Below, in pieces: positions 36,601 to 47,899 of a DNA stretch of 64,000 nucleotides. The DNA comes from Cloeon dipterum (lineage: Eukaryota > Arthropoda > Insecta > Ephemeroptera > Baetidae): assembly GCF_949628265.1 (NCBI RefSeq), contig NC_088786.1:11718001-11782000 (forward strand), written 5' to 3'. The notes under the pieces were generated by a model. It worked only from the letters and a program-made list of their open reading frames with translations. It had not been told where the DNA came from and did not search any database. Made by a program: the position numbers and the translations under genes. Positions within the stretch are counted from its first letter, which is position 1. Each line of letters opens with the position of its first letter.

Positions 36601-38399
36601 TTATAATAGGCGCCGTTTTTAAGCGACGCCTTCGCCATCGGGAAACAACAGTCTCGTTTAAAAAAACTCAGTATGTTAGTTTGTTACTCTCTAGACTTTC
36701 GTGCGTCATTGAACAGTGGGAAAGTAAATCAATTTAAATTTCTATTTTAAAATCGAGTCGTTTAATTAGCTATTGGAAATTCGACTTGAGTTAGTCTAAC
36801 TTTTTCAAATGTTTTAAAAAATCCTAGGGCTTTCACTCCCAAATCTCGTTGAGTTTGAAATCGGTTTTAAATCTTAGTTGCGTTTTTCAAAAATATTCTT
36901 CGGCAATGGAAACCAACTTTTGAATATCATCTTGAAATTGCGGAGAGATGATCTCCTCCCGCGCCCGAAAATGACATCCATTGGCACAAAAAGCAGTAGG
37001 GAGTCTATTCTTTGTGTTTGTCACTGGTCACGTGACGTTCTGGTTTCCAGCGGCCGAAGCCATGCACACCTGTCGTCGCCGCTAACTCTCGAGCCACAAA
37101 TACTCATCTGCGGGCACGCAAGATGCTCGCTCTCCCTCGCATTACACATTATAAACCCTCTCGCTTGGGCGCTATCCACTAGTGATTTTTGACGCGGATT
37201 TGTCCGGAAGCAGCAGCACCCAACAACGCCGCTTGATCAAATAATGTTGAAATTCGGTGTAGAATACCGAAAAACGGTCAAAAATGAAATTCGTGCGTTT
37301 TACAACGTGGTCAATTGAAGTTATAAGGAAATACGCTCGACAAAAACAATGCCTCTTGTGAGAATCGAACTCACGACCCCTGGTTTACGAGACCAGTGCT
37401 CTAACCTCTGAGCTAAAGAGGCTTGGCGTCGGAGGCGGGTGTCCGTGTTGTACATAACGAGAGAATCGCGGCGCTTGTAGCGACTTCCACTCGCGGTGCT
37501 AGCGTCGCCACCATGCGTCGAACGGCAGAACACGAACCACGAATACACAGCAGAGCTCTCGAAGGGGAGGTGAAGCAGCAGTGACTCACTCGGCGCACGG
37601 TGCGCGCTGTCCGCCCACGAGTCTGATTCCCTCTCGAGCCCTATTTTTGATAGAAACGTCTGGTCAGACAAACTAATTAACCGTCCTCACCCTCAATTCT
37701 CCGCTTGAATAAAATAAAAGTGCGTTAAAAGGAGATAACTTACAGTTCTGATAATTTACTTGAGATGTATACAACGACACCCTAATTAAAACTTCAAAAT
37801 GCAAATGAATATTATCCAACCTGAGCTAATTCAGTTTGTGGTCATCTTTTTATGTTCCTTCATGGTAATGGAAATAATCACACGGATGTTTTACCATCTA
37901 GATACTGCGTGTTCAGCAGTGTAGTGTGACAGTTATCTGTTCATTCGGTTAAATACAAATATTTACTTTTAATTTGCACTGTGATGCCACAATCAAAACA
38001 GAAAAAGTAATCTAATCAGCAACTTGGTTTGTTGCAGCAGAATACGGAGGTGCCGGGCCTGTGTATTGGCGTATCCAGCTGGACAAAGATCTCCTAGAGA
38101 CCATACTCTCGATCTACCCTGAGTGGTTCAAGGTTGCACTGCTATTTCTATTGTTTGTGTTTACACATCCCAAATTAGTCTGAGCGAGGCCGCCTCAGAG
38201 CGGCGCACCTTCGCCTCTTGCAAGCACTTTTTTTTAATTTTAACTTTGTCTCTTTCACAGGAGTGCAATTTGGACTTGTTGAAGATGGCTGAGAGCGGCC
38301 AGGCTAGCGAAGCGGATTCGGAAGGGACACCAAAGTCACCTCCGAAAGCCGAAGTCGACGAGTCGCCGCTGCAGAAGTGCATGGATAAAAATAAAGAAT
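33616..38399 (+). CDS. Mrtf: Mrtf N-terminal exons
   Basis: Exon 33616-33790 (MPVSTAAAASDAAVLRPIIH onward, Ser/Pro/Ala-rich) ends in phase 1. It fits an acceptor before 38041, giving EYGGAGPVYWRIQLDKDLLE and IYPEWFK. A third exon (38261-38399) adds an acidic Ser/Glu-rich linker leading to RPEL1. The middle exon is enriched in hydrophobic and aromatic residues and is not part of the known MRTF core. A transcript starting elsewhere could begin at the methionine in KMAESGQ (exon 38261). Linkage of the first exon rests on phase and position only. Confidence 0.55.
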
Positions 38400-41300
38400 G
38401 TAAGTGGCTAATCTGATAATGATAATCATAAATCGTCGTTCAATTATATTCAAATCAGAGGAAAAGCGGTAGTCTAGTAAAGGACTAATTTTTTTTATTG
38501 TGGGCGCTTCTCGCGATCCCACACATTAATAAGATTAAAAGAGGAAAATCAGAGCTTGTTTCTTAACGACAACAGAGTGTTTTGAGTTATAAAAAGTAAG
38601 AAAAAAAGAATTTGCTACTTTTCAGGTAAAAACGTCGAGCAAGCTCATTAAATATAAAAATATTTGTCAAAAATAAGGTTTCTCACTTAAAACGGAACAA
38701 TTAATATATTTATCAATCCAAACAAGTTTTCCTGTGTTCGCAATAGCCGCCTAAAATTCTATTCGTGAACCATGTATTACAGTTTTGTAATAATCGGAGA
38801 AACAGGAGATTTAGACAAGGACGCACGCGATGAAAAGATAAAGGGTTTAAAGCCCGCTGCATTGAGCGTTGCTCGCGGTCAGTTCGTTCAGCCAGCCAGC
38901 CGCGATTAACCTTTGCGTCGGGGCTTACGTTCGCTCGCGTCTGATATCTAGAGGAAAGAAAGGAAGAAGAAAACGGCAGCGCCGGGCGGAACAACAAACG
39001 TGAATTCGAGTTCTCGCGACACCTTGCGCGCACTCATTAGTATGTGGCTGGGACACTACTTGTCGGTGCAGCGCGCAGTTTGTGTATTTATTAGCGTGAT
39101 CAATGACCCTGTAGTGGCAATGCTCAGGCTAAACTTCCTCTCGGTAATTTCCTCGCGGATCCCAAGACGTGCGACTGCACCCACCCACTGGCGATCGTCG
39201 CCCCAGGTGCCGAGTGCCATCCGTATTTTGTTTTTTTCTTCCACTCACTTGTCCGCCAGCGGTGGCCAGCGATGGTCAAATTCACAAATTACTTTTACGA
39301 TCCAATAAGTCAATGTTGCCGAAACGATGTTTCAGCTCTCAAAGTGAAGCTGATGCTTCGCAGACCAATCAACCAACTTGTGGCCCAAGGAATAATGCCG
39401 CGTGAGTACACTTTTTGTTTTTGACAGCCATCCGGATTACTCGCAACCAGAGGTTCACATTTCTTTGAAAAAAAAAAAATACTTATTGCAATTTTCTTTC
39501 AAAAAACCTTCATTTCTTTTTCTATTCTAAACTAACCCAGTTAAATTTTGAAAAAAAATAACCATTTTCAAATAGAAAATATATTTCTAGTCTTTTCCTT
39601 TATGGCAGATGGGCATCAGACCTCAAAAAAATTTTAAACTCTATTTTATTAATGAAAAAATCTACTTCATTTGGATGCGCAGCGTTGAAGACTCCTCCAG
39701 CATTCCACGAGGTACGCCAAAAATTGGAGCGCGCCAAGACTGGCGATATGCTAAAAGCAAAAATCCAACAAAGGCCAGATCGGCAAGAACTAGTCCGGCA
39801 GCACATCCTCGAAGGTAAGCAAAGTTCTTTCAGCACTCGTCTTTTGCGACAGGAATGGCATTCATATCGTTCTCTCTGTGCAGATGTAGGGCATGTGGAC
39901 CCATCGCTGGCTGAGAGGCAGCGCATGCTGAAGAAGGCGCGTCTGCAAGACTCGTTGAATGACCAGCTGTCGCACCGACCTGGCCCGCTTGAGCTCATCC
40001 AGAAGAATATCCTGCACACGGATGAAACCATTGAGAGGGCCGTCAAAGGTAGGCATTTTTCTTTTTTTTGCGGATTTCAACAGAACAAAAAATTTTGCAC
40101 ATGTTTCGTTGATCAACTTTATTTAAATTTTTTATTTTGTTTAATACTGATTTATTTAGGATTTTCAGTTTCTCGAATTGATCTATAAGTATATACAAAT
40201 CATGGAAATTCATCCATTTTACAGAGGGCCAGATTGCATTCCGCGCGACGTGCGAGGGCCAGCTGACGAAGCCGCAGCACCCGAATCGCTACATCACCCT
40301 TGAGGAAGACTCAAGCTCAGAGGGTGGACAGTCTCCTCCGCAGTCGGCACCGCCATCAGTACCGCCAGCAGCCCTACCTTCAGCGCCGCCACCGCTGAAG
40401 CCCGCGGCACCGACACTGCTATTGTCAGCGGGAATGTGCTTTGAGCCGGCAGGATGCAAGTCTGTTGTGATGCCCGTGTCGGTGGTGCAGTGTCCGGAGG
40501 CGGCGGCCAGCCCCAGTCTGACCACCTCACTGTCCTCGCTCAGTCCCATCAGCTCTGTGGCGTCGCCCAAAAGCGCGTCACCGTCGCCGGCGCTGGTCGC
40601 GACGCCTGCCGTAATCACAGTGGCGCCGCTCTCGGTGGCCTCGATCTCAGCGCCGCCGTCGCTCACGGCGCCTACCACGGCCGCGCTTATGGCGGCACAG
40701 CGACCCTCCTCCAAGGCTGAAAAGGAGCTTCAGAAAAATCGCAAGAAGTCCAAGACCAAGACGCAGCCCAAAGCGCGGACCATCAAGTTTCATGAATACA
40801 AAGTAAGTTTGGGATGAATTTCAACCAGCAGAAAGTAATGTTTGGTTTCCTTGATTATTAGTTGGAAAAATTGGAAGATGTCACGTTTAATTGCTAATGC
40901 TCGAAGTACTGTTAATACTGTTCAAAAAGCACTAATAAAAATAATTTTTTAGCTTTGTTTTTAAATATTTTGCTGAAGTCAAAACCATAGACACTAAAAA
41001 GAGCACTGTGATGTGATTTTACTAAATGCCTTTATACGCTGCATTCCAGGGTCCACCAAACGCTCAAAAATCGCTCAACAGTCCAACTCCGGTTGAGACG
41101 TCGTACGAGCTCCTCTTGCAGCAGCAGCAATTGTTCCTCCAATGGCAGTTGGAGTGGCAACACAAGGTGAATTTCTAACCAGAGTTTCAAATCCTGTCAA
41201 TGTTTAATTCTGTTGTACAGTTTCCGCAATTAATCCTGCCCGCGTCCAAGAAAAAGCCCAGCTTAAGTGGGGCTGAGACCAAGTTCTCCAACCTGATCGC

Positions 41301-44300
41301 CGTATCGACGTCTGCGTTGCCGCAAATCCAGCCGGCGACGCATAGCCCAATCGCCTCGCCGTCGCAGCAGCAATCGTCCTCCAACAGCATGAGCAACATC
41401 CTTCCCTCGCCCGCACCGCCCACCACGCCCACCTTGCCCCCGGCCACCCCTGAAAGCATCAGAGCCGTTTCGAAACTAGAAGATATGAAAGGTACTCATT
41501 TAGAATGGATATTATTACTTAAAATTGGCCTGAAAAATTGATATCTATATTTATATCGTTTTTAAAAAGTAAACGTTTGCTTTGATTTGTAATTTTATGT
41601 TATTTTCAACAGTAAATGACCTCAAGGCTGAACTCAAGAGGAGGAATTTGCCTGTGTCAGGCTCGAAACCACAACTGATCGACCGGCTGAGGCCATACAG
41701 TGACCAAATTATGTTCCAATCAGACAAGCAACCAGCCACCCCAGGTTCTGTGTCTTCCACTTGCGGCATTTCCAACCCCAAGTCGTGCGGAACCCTTGCT
41801 CTTGGAGATGAGTCCTTGTCGGATCTTTCCTCGATGGACACCCCTTGCTCACCGGCCACCGAGACGCCCTTGTTGGGTCTTGAGGCAAGCAGCCCTGACA
41901 ACGCGAGTAGAAGCCCCACTTCGCCACACCCTTCGTCGCCACTGTCCTTGATCGGCGGACCTGTGTCCAACGCGCCCTCCACCCTGCTTTCACCGGCCAC
42001 CAACATGGATGTGGACAACGACCTTGAGATGGCCTCAATGGACACTACCGACGCTCCATCCTCGCCACTGTCCAACCCTGTTTCACCCGCGTCTCCTTTT
42101 GCAGCGGTGCTGTCAAAGACGGTCAGTGAGGAGATCATTAACCAGCAGCAACGCAAGATAGAGCAGCTCCAACGCGAGCTGCAAAAGTCTCAGCAGCATA
42201 ACCAGCAACACAAGGTGAGGGTGAGACCACTCTGCAGAATACCTTTTGTTAAAAACAGTTATGTGATGTGGGAAAACGCACTAGTTATTTTTCCAGCTCA
42301 ATAATGCGAGTTTTTATTATTTTGCTTATTCTATAAAAATGCATTATTCTAAATAACAGAACAAAAAATAAAATTTTCAACCAAATTCAATGACACCATA
42401 ACAACTCTTCATTTGAGCAGCAAAATTTGTGCAGAAAATTCATTTTCTTGGTCATCTAACCAATATTATATCATTAACTCAGCTATTTCATGTAAATTTG
42501 CAAAGTTGACACAACCTCACTGAAAAATACTTTTTTGCAATTCAGTGGGAGTTAAAAGAAAAATAGGGGATCTTATCGCTGATCCCAGTTTTACAAGCTC
42601 CTAAGTTATTTCTCTGTTTGCAGTCCAAGGAGCAGGACAACTCATCGACCAAAAACCAACTTCAGCAGCACCTGCAGCAGAAGCAGCAACAAAAGCAGCT
42701 GCAGCAGCAGATGCACAAGTTGCAGCAATTGCAGACGCTGCGGCAGCAGCAGCTGCAGCAGCTGCAGCAGGACAACGTTGCCGCCACAACCACGGTCCAT
42801 CAGCAGCAACAGCCGATCCTGCCGCAGGCCCTGGCCTCCAGCGGTCACCTGCAGCAGCAACAGCAGCAGCAGCTCAACGTCAAGGCCAGTCTGGCCGCTT
42901 TTCTTCTGCAGCAGGCGCAGCAGATCTCGGTTGGGCAGCCGCAGCACCCCTTCGTGCTCAGTATCACCACCACAGCCCCCACCGCCACCCCCGCGTCCAC
43001 CCCTGTTGTCAACAATAATAACGTTGTCATCAACAACAATAACAACAACCTGGTGAACAACCGCGAACAGAGCGAGCAAGAGCAGAAGCAGCACAAGATC
43101 AATCAAATCAACTTGCTGCAGAAACAACGCTCCAATTCTGTTGCTGCTCAGCCCCAATCTCCGCAACAACAACAGAGGTTGGTTTTCCCTTTTTAGTCCA
43201 TAAAAATTATACTTCAATCCTTCCAATAATTTAAATAGGAGATCAATTTTTCTATTCATGAAGATCCTTCACAAATTGTTTACGCACCTCAAAAAATTTG
43301 CTTATTTAAAGTTGTAACTTCTTAAAACGATAGCCAAGAATCTTTTATTTATTATAATTGTAATTAATTTTAGATCAGCTTCAATATCCAGTTTCCGGGG
43401 CTCATTTGACCTGCAGCAGTCGCCTGCACCTTTGATAGAAGTGGCTCCTCCTAAGGTAGACAGCAAGTCGCCACCTCCACCAATTTACGAAGAGGCGGCA
43501 AAGCTACTTAAAGTGCACATCAAACAGGTACTTCTGCTTTGCACTTTACTTGGACCAAGAAATGACAACGAATTTTAATTTCAGGAGGCGAACGCATCAA
43601 AACAGAAACATATAAAGAGTCAAATCGTAGATGACGTGCTAGAAATACTTATTAAAAATGGAGGCAAGTGCATCTTCTGCAAATAGATAGAGATCTTTTT
43701 TCTGACGGAAGTTTATTCTCATATCCATAGAATTGCCTCCAAGTGCTGCTCAAGTGCCTGTGACACCGACCACGCCGGGCAACTTTGCGAACCATGAGCT
43801 GGCTTTCAAAGCTGGTGGTGTGCAAGAGACCAAGCCGCCCCCGACGCCGCCCCCGCTGCCGGCAGCCTCACTCCAAGACTCTTTCACCCTCAATCTGCAG
43901 TCCATGATCAGTGATTTAAATGTTCCGGACGCAAAGGTCAGTTTCCCGTCACAAAGTTGAAAGGAATGAGGTTGATTTACTTACATTTTTATATTCTAGA
44001 CGTTGGAGAAAAGTGATAACACATTTGTGATGAGCCACCTCGACTTAATTTTGGGCCAAACTGGGAACAACCCCCAGCCTATGAGTTTACCCTGCAACAA
44101 CTTTAATCAAAATCAGGTATGATTTTAGTAAAACTTTTTTGTTCCTTATATTTTAACTTCTTTGATGGTAAATTTGTCCAAAATTAGAGAGTTAAAAAAT
44201 TCAATTGTAAATTTTGTCACCAAGTACATGAAAAAAAAATGAAAAATAATTTCAAGTCTAAATAATATTAAATGTAATTTAACCCTTACAAGAACGTAAA

Positions 44301-44931
44301 TTAATTCAGGGATTTTGTAAGATATGATAAATTTGCTATGGAATTGGATATAAATTTGATTTTGCTGCAAGAAATTCGTGAAGCACTGAATCATTGTGGT
44401 ATAATATGTATTTGAAAGAATGACTGAAAAAATCCTTTAAATCAAAACACTGCTCAATTATTTTCTAAATTAAACTAATATACCTTGATATCATCTTTAC
44501 TTTAAATCATCATGTTTCAGGTGCCTATGGTGCTGGCGACAAATCCGACAGTGGATCTAGGTTTGGACCTTGAGTCGATGGACTTTGGCCAGCTGGAGCC
44601 GATCAAGCTTGAAGGTGCTGACCTGGTAGACAAGTCTATTGAAGAGCCGATGGAGGGGCTTGTGTCGGGTGGCGACTTGCCCATGGAGCTAGACATGTCC
44701 GAATGGCTCGAATCGATGCTGCCGAGCACAAGTCAGCCGGCGCCAGTGTCATCGCGGGGTCACCTTGGCACCCATATGCCAGCGGCCCCCACAGACATGG
44801 ACACGTACGACCCCCTGCTGAGCAACAGCCAGGACGTGTTTGACCTGTTCAACTTTGAGGACGCCGACCTCAAGATGTCCTCGGTGGACATGAACAACCT
44901 CATCTGGGACAAGGCGGACTACGCCGCCTAA
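33616..44931 (+). CDS. Mrtf: Myocardin-related transcription factor, whole locus
   Basis: The protein is an actin-sensing coactivator of serum response factor: G-actin binds the RPEL motifs and keeps it cytoplasmic, and falling G-actin lets it enter the nucleus. Sixteen exons: 33616-33790, 38041-38132, 38261-38399, 39336-39401, 39683-39814, 39884-40048, 40225-40802, 41050-41166, 41221-41491, 41613-42214, 42624-43177, 43374-43527, 43585-43663, 43731-43936, 44000-44116 and 44521-44931. All join in phase to give 1285 residues, a length in the range of the family. Order: three RPEL motifs, a basic region, a Gln-rich box, a SAP domain, a leucine zipper, a Gln/Asn-rich stretch and an acidic C-terminal activation domain. 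The N-terminal first exon is the least certain part. Confidence 0.92.
37342..37346 (-). terminator. Pol III T5 terminator of tRNA-Thr
   Basis: Five T residues on the minus strand begin four bases after the tRNA 3' end. Confidence 0.7.
37350..37422 (-). tRNA. tRNA-Thr (anticodon CGT)
   Basis: Read on the minus strand, the 73 bases fold into a complete cloverleaf. The acceptor GCCTCTT pairs with AAGAGGC. The D stem is GCTC/GAGC and the anticodon stem CTGGT/ACCAG carries loop CTCGTAA. The variable loop is GGGTC and the T stem GTGAG/CTCAC encloses TTCGATT. The discriminator base is A. Anticodon CGT reads threonine ACG codons. The internal A and B boxes look intact. A TTTTT tract lies a few bases past the 3' end (37346-37342), as expected for an RNA polymerase III terminator. 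There is no intron. It sits antisense within the first Mrtf intron. Confidence 0.96.
39336..40802 (+). CDS. Mrtf: Mrtf exons encoding RPEL1-3 and the basic region
   Basis: RPEL1 reads LKVKLMLRRPINQLVAQGIM (exon 39336-39401). RPEL2 reads MLKAKIQQRPDRQELVRQHI (39683-39814). RPEL3 reads LNDQLSHRPGPLELIQKNIL (39884-40048). The linkers PLKTPPAFHE and KLERAKTGDM between them are also typical of the family. RPEL motifs bind monomeric actin. The last exon (40225-40802) holds a long Pro/Ser/Ala-rich stretch and ends with the basic segment KKSKTKTQPKARTIKFHEYK, matching the conserved basic region used for nuclear import and SRF binding. Confidence 0.95.
41050..42214 (+). CDS. Mrtf: Mrtf exons encoding Q box, SAP domain and leucine zipper
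   Basis: Exon 41050-41166 carries the short glutamine box (LLLQQQQLFLQWQLEWQ). Exon 41221-41491 is a Ser/Pro linker. Exon 41613-42214 opens with the SAP domain (VNDLKAELKRRNLPVSGSKP then LIDRLRPY), a DNA-binding helix pair. It closes with a coiled coil (EEIINQQQRKIEQLQRELQK) that in this family drives dimerisation. Introns are 54-250 bases long. Confidence 0.93.
42624..43177 (+). CDS. Mrtf: Mrtf Gln/Asn-rich exon
   Basis: One 554-base exon made largely of CAG/CAA and AAC/AAT codons, giving alternating poly-Gln and poly-Asn tracts of about 185 residues. It keeps phase with both neighbours (in at phase 0, out at phase 2). The leading half continues the coiled-coil pattern of the zipper. The rest has prion-like composition. 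Its CAG density makes repeat-length variation likely. Confidence 0.9.
43374..44931 (+). CDS. Mrtf: Mrtf C-terminal exons and activation domain
   Basis: Exons 43374-43527, 43585-43663, 43731-43936, 44000-44116 and 44521-44931. They include PPPPIYEEA (a PPxY-type motif seen in the family) and the conserved helix VDDVLEILIKNGELPP. An acidic C-terminus follows (MELDMSEWLESML, DVFDLFNFEDADLKM), ending in TAA at 44929-44931. The intron after 43663 begins with GC rather than GT (GCAAGT); using it restores the frame exactly and yields the conserved ILIKNGE sequence. Confidence 0.93.
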
Positions 44932-47569
44932 GTGAATCGGTGGATGACTCTTACGTTTCAACTGGAGACCAACTTTTGCCATAGTTGAATCATTCATATG
45001 TGATCAAACAATGTGGCTTCGATCTCTGCGGTTTCGAGCTGCTGAATGTTAACTGCGTGCTGGAAATGGTGGGCCGAAATCTCAACTTCTCGATTGTTAG
45101 CAAGGAACCTTCTACGCCTTTTCAAACATTTCATTCAAAATATATCAGAAATGTTTTAATTTAGATTTGGTTAGTGAACTGTGGAGGAAATACTTAGCAT
45201 TAAGGAAAAGAAAATTAATTCTGAAATATTCAGAAATAGGGTTCCGCGCTCTCTTGTCTGTCCATTGTCGATTTAATAATTCAGGGGGTTGCTGAGAATT
45301 TGAAAAAGCGAAGCATTCCGAACAAAAAGCTTGAAGCTCTTTTGGACCACGAGTCAAAATTGATGGGGTCGTATCCAATTCGTCAAGCCCACCACTTAAC
45401 ACGCAGGACTTTCAGCTGGCTGGAGAGCAGGCAGTTTTTGACAGTGCACGAACTCGCGAGCAGTGAGACTTGAAATTATATTATCGAGTGCGCGTGAAAG
45501 AAGCAAGAGCTTTGCTGCTGCTGATGTGGTGATGAATGGTAATGGGACGTTGCGCACCCTTGCAAGACTTATTAAAAGAAAATGCCACCACGTGGTGCTA
45601 GAAAATCGCGTTTGTGTGCCTTATTTGGAAAGAAAATGTTTACATCGAGTTCTCTCACACATTTTTTACCGTTTCCTTTGGTTGTACGCTAATTTGCGTG
45701 ATTTTAACGAATTAATTTACAAGAACGCGGGCAAGAAATTTGCATAACCCCGGCTCAACGCAAGAAAGCAACATGTGTGCAGATTGCGCTAGTACTTTTT
45801 TCAAATAAAACGAACTTTTCTGCTGCAAATCTGAGACGTTTGCAACACAATCTTGGTGCCAATCACACGGGAGATTAAGTTACATCCCTCCGCTGATCAC
45901 TCCTCATTATTTGCCAATTTTTGCTACACTAATGAACGACTACTAATTACTAAAAGTAAACAAATCTTGCTGTGCATCGTGATAAAACAAAATAAGAAAT
46001 TTATGTAAAAACCATTCCCGTAGCTAACAATTGTTAATTTTTATCGCGGATATTTTATTTATGAAAGCGAAAGAGAGAGAGCACGCGCGTTTTTAAAACT
46101 CACAACACAACACATGGTACTGCACACGCGGCCACAAAGTAGGAAACAGGCAGGGGCCAGTGTTTACTTGACTGACACACGCATACACTTGCAAAAGTAA
46201 TTTTATTAAAAGTAGTTTTCCTCCCTCGCCTCTCAGTCGTGCTTGGTCTAATTTGAGAGTGTGAGAGAAAATCGCGCGAGAGCAAAATATATAGGAATCA
46301 CGCGATTTTTCCACTCAATTAAATCGTTCTAGTGTTTTTTGATATTACCAAATAAGTTTTCAGCATTTCAAAAGATGAAAATTGTTCTTGAAACGTGTTT
46401 CCGACTTATGTTGTGTCTTCCTAGAGATGAACGATTGATCTGTGCTTTAAACGAAAATGTTGATTTCTTGTCTTAATACTTTCGCTTTGTTATTAATTTA
46501 GCGTTGATCAAAAAGTAACAAATAAACATTCTTCTTTTATCCAAATCTGGCGTTTTCTCTCTTAAAATCTAAAAACCCTCTATGCAAATATCATAAACAT
46601 CTGGCAATTATCTTAGCTGTGAATTTATTAAATATCTTTGTCTGAACTTCATTAAATTTGTGGACATTATGTTGAAGGAAGGTAACAGGGAGTATTAATC
46701 GTGTTTGTTCTATTGAACCTTACATATTTCAGTTTTCTTGTTATTAATATTATTTATTGAAACTATTAGATTTATAGCAAATTGAGTTATGTCGGTTGTG
46801 TATAATTTGTGTATGAGAAATAAAAGGCAGTTTTGGCCAAATGAATGCGTGTTTCCATATATTTATTGTGTTGAGTCGCCAGAGTCGTGAAAATACAAGG
46901 TACAATTTGGTTTCTTGAGGCCTGCTGGCGTCTTCAGTTTAGAGTGGACACGAGGTGTGTCGCCTCCTGTCGCGTATTTTCTTGCCGATCGCACGAGTGA
47001 GTGCGGCTGGAAGAAGCAAATCGATTTTTCCGCAGAGGGTTCACAGGGGTTCTTTCAACGCTTTCGTGTTCGATCAACTTGGCGCCGCAACTTAACAGTG
47101 ACCACAACCATCAACTGAGTGTGCGCGCGCCTCGCAAAAATTAACTCGCTCCTCGCGGCTAGCCTGAAGAAATAAAATACGCTTTGCAGATCAACTGGAC
47201 TCTGGGGTTAGTCAATTCGCACCTCCTGCAAAATGAATGTTTGAATTGAACGGGGAGAGGGCAGGGAGGGATCAGCGGGACAAGGAAAGGGTGATGGAGA
47301 CAAGAAACACCTACAAGCAATAATTATACACAAGATGAGTGCAAGAGGAAATGGGTTGGCGTGAGCAGACAAAAGGAAACCAAAAACCAAATGCTAGCAA
47401 CAAGAACTAAGATGATTTTTTTGAATTTTCTTTTTCTTTTTTTATGTCATATTTGTTTTGCCAAGTTGGAGCACAGACCATTGTTGGCTGGCTCCGTCCG
47501 AGAGACAGGATTCGTTGCTGGCAGCTGCTGCTCTCTCGCTATTCCTCAGACTGTCTGGAGCTTATCCGT
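44932..47569. other. Convergent 3' region between Mrtf and Acn
   Basis: 3' UTRs of two tail-to-tail genes, with several AATAAA hexamers on the + strand (for example near 45806, 46519 and 46820). I see no coding gene. Confidence 0.5.
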
Positions 47570-47899
47570 TCAGGCGTTAGAGTTCTGCCTGTCGGAGAGG
47601 CGCCGGGGCCTTGGGCTGCGGCTCCGCGGCCGACCTCTCACCGGCACCGGCGAGCTCCTTTTCTTGTTGAGCTCGGCACGCCGCCGCTCATGCTCTTGCA
47701 GCCGCCTCAGCCGCATTTTCTCCTTCAAGGCGATCTGAAAAGCAAATGGTGAGGAAACAAGAATGAGTTTGCGGTGAATTAGCTACCTGCTCAGCACTCA
47801 ACGGAAGCCAGTAAATGCAAGGAGTTGCTTTGGTCTTGCGGAATAAGTCATCCAGCATCTTTGGAGGAGGCTCGTCTTCCTTCCTCTTTGTCTTGCGCT
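47570..47899 (-). CDS. Acn: Acn exons encoding the RNPS1/SAP18-binding motif and RS tail
   Basis: Exon 47899-47787 contains [20 protein letters not shown] and WLPLS, the RSB motif that assembles the ASAP complex. The last exon (47734-47570) encodes a basic coiled segment and an Arg/Ser tail. Confidence 0.94.

Larger units (their letters stand above)
33791..38040 (+). other. First intron of Mrtf, containing a tRNA gene
   Basis: A 4.25 kb, mostly AT-rich intron. The tRNA-Thr gene lies in it on the opposite strand. No other gene is apparent. Confidence 0.5.

Noticed and set aside
42642-43259. Leucine-rich minus-strand frame of 205 codons
   Set aside because: It is the reverse-complement shadow of the CAG/CAA repeats in the Mrtf exon (CTG/TTG runs).
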